A stretch of DNA of 64,000 bases from Bisporella sp. PMI_857. Its lineage: Eukaryota > Ascomycota > Leotiomycetes > Helotiales > Helotiaceae. Below the pieces are notes generated by a model that was not told the origin of the DNA, did no database searches, and worked only from the letters and a program-made list of their open reading frames with translations. A program made the position numbers and the translations under genes. The stretch's first letter is position 1; each line of letters opens with the position of its first letter. Of this stretch, positions 26,544 through 36,451 are shown in pieces. The stretch lies in assembly GCA_021307315.1 (NCBI GenBank), contig JAJSPD010000054.1, positions 248,001 to 312,000 of the forward strand, read 5' to 3'.

Positions 26544-28146
26544 GATAAAATGCCTCCTACCCTGGAACGCGTCTGGGACTGCGCCCCTCCCTCGCCTTGT
26601 GGAATGGCATGTCAGATAAGAGTAACAGTCTGGGGAATATTAGTGGAGAAGAGTTCCTGTTCCCTGTGCACAGGCAAATTGGCGGCATGTGATATACTCT
26701 GCACTTACCCATCGGCCAAAAAAATTAATTAAAAAAAAAATTAAAAATTGAAGCATTGGACAAAATATTTTAATTCCGACAACTTCAACATACACAGAAA
26801 TAATTGGGTTGAATCGCATTTTGTCTCTTTTGTCTTCGCTTCTTTTTTTGCTTCTCTTTACGGAGGGGAAGCTTGATACGAGGTAAGCGTGGGTGTGTTG
26901 TATTCGGTTAAGTAGCATGATGTCGGCCTTGATTGGTTGACATTCCCGGGCTGCATTGGGATGCTGGTGTCGTTCATGCCACTTCAAGGACAAAGCAATT
27001 TACTACTAGATTGAGCGACCATTCCGTGTATAATTCAATACGCTTTTTAGACAATACACCCTTTTAAGCCTAATTGTATCCTATATTGTGCAGTCTCTTG
27101 ATACCATACTACAAGACCTTGAAGCAGAGAAAATCGCGTATTGCGAAGTTTTATCCCTTTGATACAATTAAGCGGACTATTTTTTATTTCTTCCCAGGTC
27201 GCTGCTTGACTGTCTTCCCAGCCAGTGAATGTTCCGAGCATTCTGGGCAAGACCGCACCACCCGTGCGCTACCCGATCCAGTTCTTTCCCGCGGCCGTCC
27301 GTGATACCCGACCGGCGCAAAGGTCAACGGCCAAGCCGAGGCTCATAGTCAAGCACGCAAGTACCAGAGCTATCCTTCTCAGAAGCTTGAGTATTCGCAA
27401 CTTCTCTCATAAATCGAAGACACTGCAAGTAGATTTCGAGCCTCTGACTCCGCCTTTTCGTTATTGTCCTTCGACATTCTGGACACGATCTGGGAATATA
27501 CTGGTCTCCTTGAACGATGAGCCTCCGTTCATAAGGTGTTGCTTATGCTGCTAAAGCTTCTGAGGGTTCTTGTGCTTCAGTCAATCAAGGCTCATCGGAT
27601 TCTTTCCCTTCGGCGCTGGGACAGAAGCAGAGCTCGGATCTTTCAATGGCGTCCGCATCGTGGTTCCTCCATCTTCCAGGAGGCCACCAGCACCAAAAAG
27701 ATTTCGAACAAGGAAAGATCCAGGGCATGTGTACCATGAGCGCTGGCTGAGGCTGATCGCTGTTCCGTATCCGGAAAAGAAGGGAGTTACATACAAACTT
27801 GCTGTGAATATTCCAACTCGTCGGCAGGAATCGCCAACTAGTTCCACATTAGTCGCGAGTGGTAATGGCGGTTTCCAGATCCCAGAAGGCACCCCGACCC
27901 AGGGTATATGAGCCATAAGAGCGTGGGAAAGTGTATAAGCTTACAAGGCGGTTCTGAAATGGTCCTGATATAATGAATAAATACCCTCTCAGTATGTTGA
28001 AAGTGAATCTGCTATGAATGAGAAGAATAGAGCTATTGTGAGCATTTTTGAGAACTTTGACGAGGATAGTACTGAACAGATTTGATGATCTTATGAATAT
28101 GTTGGCGAAAGTTGCTAACGCAATTCGAAAAGATATCGAATCTCCC
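26544..28146. other. Intergenic region with possible decayed coding sequence
   Basis: An A/T homopolymer-rich patch lies at about 26709-26750. Between 27225 and 27911 both strands carry longer, more GC-rich ORFs. On the plus strand 27570-27911 reads like a soluble protein ending at a plausible GTATAT donor, and on the minus strand a RING-like fragment (SCPECRRTIT) is visible near 27490. Neither assembles into a full domain, so I call this a probable relic and give no gene. Confidence 0.35.
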
Positions 28147-29959
28147 TTATGATCTCCGCCCGCCATCCATGAAATACGTTAGTACTAAGTCCCCAACAGG
28201 AGGTGAGGCCGTGGTGTGACGACGTCTCAGATGGTCTCTAAGCTTGTCAGAGCGGTGAAAGCCATAGCCGGCCACACCACGCCTGCAGCCATTGAAAGTA
28301 CACAAGTATTGTCTGCCTTCAAGGGTCTCACGCTCATGGCGAAGAAGGTCCGCTCTGCGAGTGTAGCCCTTGTTCTGGCATGGATTGAACTTGCAGTGAT
28401 AATACTTCCGATGAGTGTCCGTGAATGTACTACAGGAAGCTGATTAGTTTACAAAGTTTGACAAGGTTAGAGAAAGCCCTTACTCATAAATGTGCTCAGA
28501 TCCCGCTAGCAGGAAGTTGAACGGGACCACAGTATCGCCTACTTCAGAGGTGAAGCAACCAACATACTTCTCGGTTATAATACGAACTCGCTTGAAGGAA
28601 GAGATTGGATGATCTTCAGATATTTTGTCTTCATGTCTTCGTTTTCTCCGGGCATTGAAACCATCTAAGTTCGTCTCATTTTCGTTGTCTGCGGGCATGA
28701 AAGAGCCCTCGGAGTCACCTAGAAGTTCTATAACCCGATGCAAGTAATGTATGCCACATGAAGAACTATTCTATGTCAGCTGCGAAGCTTCTCACCTGAG
28801 ACACTAGCTAACCATCTTATCCCGCCAGTACATGTCTCCTCTGACGTTGTTTTGCAGCTTGGACAACTGTTGACTTCGGACTCGCCGTCCTGTGCTGGGA
28901 ATATCAGATCCATGCCGATTCTCTGTCCTGGTAAGAAGGCTGTTACCCATGGTGTTGACCGGCTTATATCCCTACTCGTTGCCATCTCTTGAAGAGCCCA
29001 AAGCTTCTCAAGGATCATCTCGTGGCCTTGAACACCACGGAAGCGATGCTCGATTACATCATCGAAAGCATCCCAGGAGGGTATAAACTGGAGGTGTAGG
29101 GGTACTATTCTTCCGATCGCATCTCCTAGGATGAAAGGCTCTTGTATCAATGTTCTCTCAAGATAACTGGGAAGAAGCCCTTGGATGGATGTCATGGTCT
29201 TATACATAGCGATGTTGACCAGATAAGTCTTCTGCATCAGCTGTAGTAGGTCACTGCCAATATTTTGCAGCCACCTGAATCTCAAAGCTTCAAAAATACG
29301 TTTTGATCTATTACTTGTCGCTGCTGATATTAGTAAAAAATTGTTGTCCTCCACTAGTTTCTGAACTTTAGTGATCGCAGTGCTGTGACTCTCGGCCACA
29401 TTTGCACCACGCACTGCTTCTTCTGTCAATTTCTCCTTGAGTTGCTTATCCTTTAGCTCTAGAAGGTGACTAGTTTGGGAGTATATTAGTATTTAGTCAC
29501 TCACACATTGAAGGATGCTTACAGCTGAGCTGTTGCGGTCAAACTATTGATTGACGAATAATGCGCAATAACCTCAACCCTAAACTTCGCAAGTTCGTTA
29601 CTCTGGGACCATTGCCACTGTACTTTTCTTGCAGTATCTTTCACGAGGTTTCCGCTTCCCGCGTCCCTCAATGACGTTTCATACTTTCTGATCTTGGACC
29701 GAAAAGCCTCCATGGACTTTTGGCACTTCTCAACGACTTGCTGCGCCGTCACACTCAACGCATGAGGTTCAGATGAGCTGGGAAAATCGCGAGACAACCT
29801 CTCGACTTCAATCAGCGACCGATCGAGGCATCGGAGCTCATGAATGATGTCCTGGTACTCAGCTGCAGCGCCGCGGCTTCTATCTAAGGCATCAACCAGG
29901 TCTTTAACTACCAGAACGACGGCGATGATGTCGCCCACACTTCCGAACGTAACGGGCAT
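28147..29959 (-). CDS. Fungal STAND-type N-terminus, ubiquitin-like domain, zinc ribbon and C2H2 fingers
   Basis: Proposed exons 29959-29523, 29469-28813, 28765-28484 and 28429-28147 total 1,659 nt in frame (552 residues). Residues 1-145 form a helical N-terminus like those on fungal NACHT/STAND proteins (FGSVGDIIAVVLVVKDLVDAL). About residues 240-330 is the fungal ubiquitin-like ULD_2-type domain (IVPLHLQFIPSWDAFDDVI). A zinc ribbon CPSCKT...CSSCG appears only when a 47-nt intron (28766-28812) is removed. Exon 3 would end at a TAA near 28480, but a GTAAGG donor precedes it and a CTGTAG acceptor follows. The joined exon 4 encodes two C2H2-like fingers (CKFNPC...H and CTFNGC...HLRRRH). If that last intron is not used, the protein stops at 28480. 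Function unknown; a signalling or DNA-binding role is inference. Confidence 0.68.
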
Positions 29960-30554
29960 GTCTACTGAAAATTCCGACTTTCATGAACTGGTTGCAATAC
30001 GGCTTTGTAGCGTTCGCAGGCTCATGAGGTATATGAAGTGTTTGCTGCAAGGCTGAGCACAAGGCATAATCGACTGCTGAATCTTTGATGATTTGCTACA
30101 GCTTTTGTTTTTTATAATTCGCCGAACTATCGAGAGGGCTACTTGGCAAACGATATTATTTCGGGAATCCCTGTAATGCAATGCGGCCATCCTATCATCT
30201 TAATATATAAAAAACAATTCTATCTTATCTGGAACGCCTGTTTTCTTCCCTCTGGTAAAGCACACTTTATGGAAGGATGCTCTCGTACTAAGTACCAAAA
30301 TAAAGATGTTTCATACATCATTTATAGAATAAAGTATGCAATTCATGACCCTTGTTGAACAATTTTAACACTCGCTGAATGTATCCAACGCACCATTAAT
30401 GCTGGTGTTCTGCCTGAATTCTGCCTGATTCCTCTTCCTCAACCACAAGGTTTACTTAACTCCAATGAAGTGTCTGCCTTTTAAGCCCATAAAACTTCCT
30501 CACTTCAAAAACACAAAAACCTACTCTGAAAGGCGACGACTATAGTCCACCACC
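29960..30554. other. Divergent intergenic region
   Basis: About 600 bases separating two divergent genes, so probably both promoters. No other signal seen. Confidence 0.5.
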
Positions 30555-31367
30555 ATGCCTCCAAAGAAAAAGAGAAATATCTCAATGTCAACTTCTGAGC
30601 AGCATCCCTGGTTGGACTTCTATAAATTCCATCGTCAACCATATGTCCAAAAATCTCCTCTCAGTCGCCTACCCTCCGAGATCCGTCTCACTATCTACCT
30701 GCACATATTCCCAGCCTCTTTCTTCCAGCCCGATGTTCCTCAGCTCTTCGCTTCCGCCAAGGCTCACGAGGAAGGCAGCCCGTTTCCTACCCATGATAGA
30801 GTCCTCGGTCTGGCTCGCACCTGCCAGCAGTTCTATTGGGAAATCATCCCACTCTATTTCCGTACAATGATTTTCGCTTTCAGCAACGTATATGACATGT
30901 ATCGCTACCTATACATGACCGGCGATTATCGACGCCCACTCATCAAAAGCATTGCGTTCTGGCTAAGGAATGATAATTATGATCCGCTAACTACGAGGCA
31001 CAATTCGGTCCCACTCTCGTATCGACTGGGATTCAAAGTTTTAAGTAAGTGCACTGGCTTAGAGAGATTATGGGTTGCTGTTTCCAGCGACACGGGAAGA
31101 AACGATGAGGCGTATGACTCCCATGATTTGTTTCGAGTGGAGGATATTGAGATGTTGTTTGATATTTGTCGAGGGCGGAATCTGGATGTGCGGGTTAGGG
31201 AGCTGTACCCATTGCAGGATTTAGAGCAGGATATTTTTGAGGCAGAGGAGAGGTTACCTTTGCCGTGGCCATCGCCCATGCCTAGGCGGAGGGCTTGGTT
31301 TGAGGCTAAGCATCTTGCTGCTTTCGAGGTGGCTTTGGTGGAGGGGGTCATGCCAAAGAGTGGCTAG
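30555..31367 (+). CDS. 2EXR/F-box-like domain protein
   Basis: An intronless 270-residue protein. A lysine-rich start (PPKKKRN) precedes the motif LSRLPSEIRLTIYLHIFP at about residues 35-52, the fungal F-box-like/2EXR signature, followed by RVLGLARTCQQFYWEIIPLYF, the usual second helix of this family. The rest contains Leu- and Arg-rich stretches without a recognised domain. These proteins form very large, fast-evolving families in Pezizomycotina; some may link substrates to SCF ubiquitin ligases, but most are uncharacterised. Confidence 0.82.
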   Translation: MPPKKKRNISMSTSEQHPWLDFYKFHRQPYVQKSPLSRLPSEIRLTIYLHIFPASFFQPDVPQLFASAKAHEEGSPFPTHDRVLGLARTCQQFYWEIIPLYFRTMIFAFSNVYDMYRYLYMTGDYRRPLIKSIAFWLRNDNYDPLTTRHNSVPLSYRLGFKVLSKCTGLERLWVAVSSDTGRNDEAYDSHDLFRVEDIEMLFDICRGRNLDVRVRELYPLQDLEQDIFEAEERLPLPWPSPMPRRRAWFEAKHLAAFEVALVEGVMPKSG

Positions 31368-33540
31368 ATAACTTCGGATCCAATTTGACTAGGCCAAACC
31401 CCTAGAGGTGACTGATGACATGTACCGAACAAGCGGAGGCCGCAGTAATGGAAATGAGAGTAATGCGTAACGTAGATAACATAATCTAAAATGGATGCGT
31501 ATATTATTTTAGAGTAGACCTATCATCATGTGTGTAAATATCTATACTGGAACAAGCTTAACCAGGTTGTTTTTCATACCCAATGTCACAAAGCCTTCAT
31601 AAACGTTATCTTTTCCTCAACGTTGTTGAGGCTTCAATCTATAAAGATGATTCATATTTCTACAAACTCTATCACCAATGTACTTGAATATTGTACAACA
31701 TAGGCTATACAATAAGCAAGAACTGCTATCTCCTTCATCCACAGGAAAAATCGCTCACGATATTCTCAACTCTTTGTGGCCTTGGCACCATAGCTACCAT
31801 TATACGAATTCTACCGCCTATTGTTATGGCTAATAGTCCACTAATAACTGACTCTGGCATCCGAATCCTGCCCTTTGCGGCTGTAACGGCCCTCTCATCT
31901 GCTTTAACATCCATCCTCATCAGCGCCACCGAACTTCCCATTGCATCTCTAGTGTGATCCGGTCCTCCAGTCCCCGTTTAAGATATGATATGGAAGTTAT
32001 GTCAATTTCAACTCAGACTGATCTTCATCTTTGCAGGGCTGAGAAGCTATCCTAGCTGTGGCCCAAATGTCAAGTGACGGTTCGTCCCGTGTTTGGGGGA
32101 AGCTACAATCTTCAAACGAGCATACTAGTAGGATTTGCAGCCGCGGCGGCACCTGCATGTACTCTGATGTGGGAGCGCAAGTAGTCATTTTCCGAAAACA
32201 TAATTTTCAAGTCTGGGCCAGAGGAAAGGTATGAAGCTTTAACATAGTATATATACCTTACTCCAAGACCACGTATAATATCTTTCATTATAGAATTTCG
32301 ACCTGCTATGATTCAAAATTGTGCATCTCTTGCGAATTTTCATGCCTCTAGTGTAGCACTTGAAGTAGCCCGACGGACCGCTTCGGCAATTCCTAGGACA
32401 CTGGTCTGAATTCCAACACCAGGTTTCTCATATGCACCCTCATGCATAAACATAGAGAGTGCTTAAGAGCTACGCACCGCGATCAAAGCTTCCCCTTCCA
32501 GTTTCGTAAGATCTCCTGGGACATAAAAAATTGCAGATGGGATGTTGATAACTGGACGACGATCCTTGGTCGGACCTAGCACGTGTACCTCGCCTCTGTG
32601 AAGATATGCAAGGGAATTGTACACGGAAACCGGTGACAGGAAAATATCAAACCTAAGATTGACCCGTGTCGACTTGCGTATAAAAATCACGGCTGCTAAT
32701 CTAGATATACATAAGATTCCAACAAATCTAATTGTTAGTTGGACCGGATAAAAGAACTCATGCAACCTCTGGTTTTCTCCTCAAGCAGTCTAGCGGCCAG
32801 TATAAGACCAAAAAAGTAAGTCATGAACGAAAACCACAATTGCTGCTGTAGTTTGCCGCCGCACTTGGTTGGAATAAGCGATCTTTACAACTAATACTCC
32901 CATTCTGTGAAAAGCGATAGCAACCGCCGACATTTATCCAGTATTTACGCAATCTAAATCATCCCTACAACTCTTTAGTAGACATCATGGAGATTCCGTG
33001 TCTCCACAGCATTAGCACTAAACGACCACGTACGTATTGTCCTCCTGCATGTTCCCTGTAGCAACTTTGCTTGCTGACTTTGCATAAGTTTTCAAGATGC
33101 AGACAGGTAATGGAGCGGTCCTCGAATCGCCAAAATCACGAATAAAGCTAACATATCGTTACAGCTGCACTATGATGTGAGCTGTCTGATAGACAATCAT
33201 ATGAATTTGTTCAAGATGTTGTGCCTTGAAAGATGACCGAGGGTCAGTTAGAGACTCATGAGAGGCGCCAAGTGTTGGTACTTTATTTATCCGGCTCAAG
33301 AGCTAACGGTTCGTGCATGCAGGCCTGGAGTCATTTCCAACGCCGTAGCCAACAAATCTCCAATATTTGGCACACTGTGATCAAGAAGGGAGTAGTTCTG
33401 TAACATCTGTTGGTCACGATTCTTTCGACAGGGTTATAGCCTTTATCCATGCTGTACAATAGCCTAGTCAAAAAGAGAAAAACATCGCTGAAGCCGAGTA
33501 CTGGCCTGCCCAAAATGAGACAGTAACGTGAAGAAGCTCA
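31368..33540. other. Long region without a confident gene
   Basis: 2.2 kb, AT-rich, with short interrupted ORFs on both strands. Minus-strand readings at 31735-31941 and 32380-32765 look mildly protein-like but carry stops and no domain. The far end (about 33340-33540) may hold the decayed N-terminal half of the serine-hydrolase relic that follows; stops in every frame prevent an assignment. Confidence 0.4.
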
Positions 33541-34411
33541 CACCTTCCCTTGGAACCCAGGATGGACGGATGATACAGGATTTGGGGCGGCGGCTGGAGC
33601 TCATAGCTCAGTTAAAGAGCTGCTCGTGATGTACAAGGCGATGATCCATGCTTATAAGCATCAGAATACCAACAACGTGAACTTAACTCCTGGATCTCCT
33701 TTCAAGTATATGCGGAGAGCCTTTGAGCCTCACATAGGCGTTCAAGGGAATCCAAAAGAAAAGGTTGGCTATTGCCTTGGAACATATCGTACATTGCTTC
33801 CAGGAAATTTATCGACATCAACTATCAATATGATATTGTTGGGGAAAAGCCAAAAGGTTGTGTTTGGTCTTCAGTCGGCGGGGGTTGAAATATTTCACCA
33901 GAATGGAGCGCATCCCGGTGCATTTGGCGCGTTACACCTCGTTCCCTCGATTGACAGTGCTGTCTTCGTTCTGGCTAACTCTCTCCCACTCTACGATGTT
34001 TGCGATTACGTAGGGCAGCTCGTGCTTGCTATTCTTCTAGGTGAACATCGTTTACCAGACTATCTTTCCCTAGCTAAGACAGCAAAAAGTGTCTATGTTT
34101 CGCTTTATGACAAAATTGGCGCTTTCCTTGATATGGGAAAAACTAATACGCCTCCCGACTTCCCTCTCACTAGCTACGAAGGAGGCTACTACAATAAACG
34201 CCGTTCTATTTTTCCGTTAAGCTTGAAAAAGGGAAGCTGGAGCTGTCTTGCTTGGATCGTCCATTGACAAAATATATGCTAGAGCCCTATGGTGGGAATA
34301 CTTTTTACTGGCCAGCAAATCATACTCAAGAAGTCTGTCAACAAGGCATGTGGCCATTTTTACCACCTAAAACTCGGATTATAGCATTTAACGGTAATGC
34401 TAGGGGGAAGT
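33540..34411 (+). pseudogene. Beta-lactamase-type serine hydrolase relic (C-terminal part)
   Basis: From about 33545 one frame reads as the C-terminal half of a fungal class-C beta-lactamase/transpeptidase-like protein: GAAAGAHSSVKELLVMYKAM (small-residue loop and helix), HQNGAHPGAFGALHLVP (the HxG-type active-site loop of the family), VVLTNS-like VFVLANSLPLYD, and VGQLVLAILL. This frame stops at 34265, but homology continues in another frame from about 34205 to 34411 (LEPYGGNTFYWPANHT, then AFNGNARG), so a frameshift lies near 34195-34225. Upstream, a TGA at about 33536 and further stops remove the N-terminal half with the SxxK nucleophile. The gene is therefore broken at both ends. No transposon is visible at the breaks. 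Confidence 0.72.
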
Positions 34412-35579
34412 GACAAGTTTTAGCTACCACCACGATTTCTCTGCACGAGACTCAGGGGTTTTCACCACGGTCCTAGCAGGATCCAGTGCAAAAATTTAGC
34501 TCGATCATCATTGCTAGGGGTGAAACTATGTATATTGTCTGTAAGACAGGCTCAAAGAATACTTGATTAACTTCAGAGGTTTCCTCGGTAATTCTGCATC
34601 GTCTATCACAATGTGTCCCACTCTGCAGGGATCATCACTCTTGTCTTTCTATAGCTAGACGGCGACCTCTCTCTCTCTCTATATATATATATCCATTCCC
34701 TGTTCGTAACTAGCCCAATTTATGCCTTTTCCGCTGAGTTCCAAGTCGGTTCCTCCTCTATGGTAGTACGTCTAAAAGGTCCTAGGGGCCAGCGTCTGAG
34801 AAACCGAATCATCTCACAATTATCAAAGGCCCTCATTTTTTCGCACCGCTATAATTCCAACCATCAATACCACCATCAGACCCACTCTCGCGCCATCAAG
34901 CACTAACTACTCCGCTCTATGAGGCATGGACAAGACCGCGCCAACTCCAGAACATCTAAAAAGAGATACAAGCGTAGGAAGAATGTTGGTAACAGCCGAG
35001 GAATATCAGCAGCACCCGAGGAGAATCTCACGGGAGACCAACACCAGAGAATCCTCAAACATGCAGATAACAAATCGAGAGGGGCTCCATATGCGCGCTG
35101 ATATCAGCTCGCACACAACAAGGGCAATGCCGTAATTCGTCCATGCTAATCACATTCGAGATTTAATCTATATAACATAAGCTTTACAAACGAGTAGGAA
35201 GTACCATCTACTTCATCCTGTCAGGAATCGGCTTACGTAAGTAGGCCAAGGAGCCGGAGAACCTCACACACATTACAGCCGTAATTGTAGAAAATTGAAG
35301 AACTGCAACGCTCCGTATTTGGGCCGTATTCTATTGCTGTGATATCTTCGCAGATCCTCCAATTGATTCTCTTGCTGAGAGATCCACTTTCTGTCACATC
35401 CACTGAGGCAAGCACGTCACGATACTCTTTATACTATCCCAACACAACCAAGCCACATCTCCACAAATTGCTCGCTTCTCGTACCCCTGCCAGGGGTTAA
35501 AAAATTCTGCCACCAATTTTTTTTAATCGCTTTATGTAAAATTATAAGCGTCAGCTTTTTCATCAACAGTAACCTCTCT
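34412..35579. other. Intergenic region
   Basis: 1.2 kb with a CT/AT microsatellite (separate entry). Overlapping ORFs at 34919-35135 show no domain. On the minus strand, 35233-35415 encodes a small Cys-containing stretch flanked by acceptor- and donor-like sites; no start or signal peptide joins to it. Confidence 0.4.
34667..34692. repeat. (CT)7(AT)6 compound microsatellite
   Basis: Seven CT units run directly into six AT units, seen in the sequence. Confidence 0.95.
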
Positions 35580-35702
35580 GCCCGGCTAGCTCAATCGGTA
35601 GAGCGTGAGACTCTTAATCTCAAGGTTGCGGGTTCGGTGAGTAATACTTGTATTTCTCTCACGAGCTGCGAGCTAATAATTAACAGACCCCCGCGTTGGG
35701 CT
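35580..35702 (+). tRNA. tRNA-Lys(CTT) interrupted in the T-loop by a 50-nt intron-like insert
   Basis: The cloverleaf is complete once 35637-35686 is removed. The acceptor stem GCCCGGC pairs with GTTGGGC (two G-T pairs), the D-stem is GCTC/GAGC, and the anticodon stem TGAGA/TCTCA closes a 7-nt loop with CTT anticodon and no intron at 37/38. The variable loop is 5 nt, and T-stem GCGGG pairs with CCCGC around loop TTCGACC. Position 73 is T, as in yeast tRNA-Lys(CUU). The insert falls between G57 and A58, so it cuts the internal B-box promoter (GGTTCGA). A TTTTT run at about 35741 can serve as RNA polymerase III terminator. Confidence 0.88.
35637..35686 (+). other. Spliceosomal-type intron within tRNA-Lys gene
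   Basis: The insert begins GTGAGT, has a CTAAT branch-like motif 14 nt before the 3' end, and ends AACAG; at 50 nt it is the size of the mRNA introns in neighbouring genes. It does not have the position (37/38) or bulge-helix-bulge context of ordinary tRNA introns. Removal by the spliceosome is inferred from these signals. Confidence 0.75.
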
Positions 35703-36451
35703 CAATTCCCTCCGCAGTGAGCAGTTGCTCTCTACCTTCTTTTTGGTTTTGGATTCTTTGTTGAGTTATGGAGAAGTAAGGGAGGTATGCATGCTAACTT
35801 GAGGGAGCCCCGATATTTGAAAGAGATTGCGTTAACTAAGGTTGGTGTTTTCCTACTTTTTGCGCTTCCTGAGACTTGTAGGATCCGCCTGAGTAATCAT
35901 GTACCCAATGAAGGAGAACCAAGAAAGTTGATTGTCTGTTACATATAAGATATATACTCGTATGCAAAAGTGTCAGAAAGATGAAGAAGGGGTATACTTC
36001 ATTGACTGCAGGGGAGAAGTGAGCTGAGATGTCCTCATGTTTCATAGGTCTGAAAAATATATAAGTAATCAGAATGTTCTTTTGTATAAGATAGATTGTT
36101 GAATACATCATGGACTTCCTCCTTATCTGGGAGTTTGTCAGTCATTTCAGCGTCAGAAGACAGTATTCTTGAGTGGATTCCCGTCCATGAGTTTGATTTG
36201 TTTCTGAGACATTTAATCATACTTTTAAGAAACTAGATGTTCATGTCAATTCGTGCATCCAAAGCCAAATTACTAGTATACATACCAATCACAAAAAAGT
36301 TCGTGAATGTCAGCTCTCTTTCCAAACATTCACTACCCCGTCGGTTCCAATCCTTGCTATCAAAAACGAAGAGTCCCCCTAGTGGATATAGTTCTCAAGG
36401 ACGTTTCCTTACGATATTTGAAAGCCTCTCATTACCAATTCTACATGCCTG
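35703..36451. other. Intergenic region
   Basis: 750 bases; contains the TTTTT terminator for the tRNA gene and the promoter of the methyltransferase gene. Small ORFs show no domain. Confidence 0.45.

Noticed and set aside
27570..27911. 113-codon plus-strand ORF as a gene
   Set aside because: Protein-like, but it has no partner exons, no domain and a competing antisense reading; kept only as a possible relic.
31691..31957. 88-codon plus-strand ORF
   Set aside because: Hydrophobic low-complexity reading with a comparable antisense ORF; no start context, intron or domain support.
35581..35636. The tRNA-Lys 5' part as a mere truncated tRNA fragment
   Set aside because: The missing T-loop, T-stem and acceptor strand follow exactly after the 50-nt insert with correct pairing.
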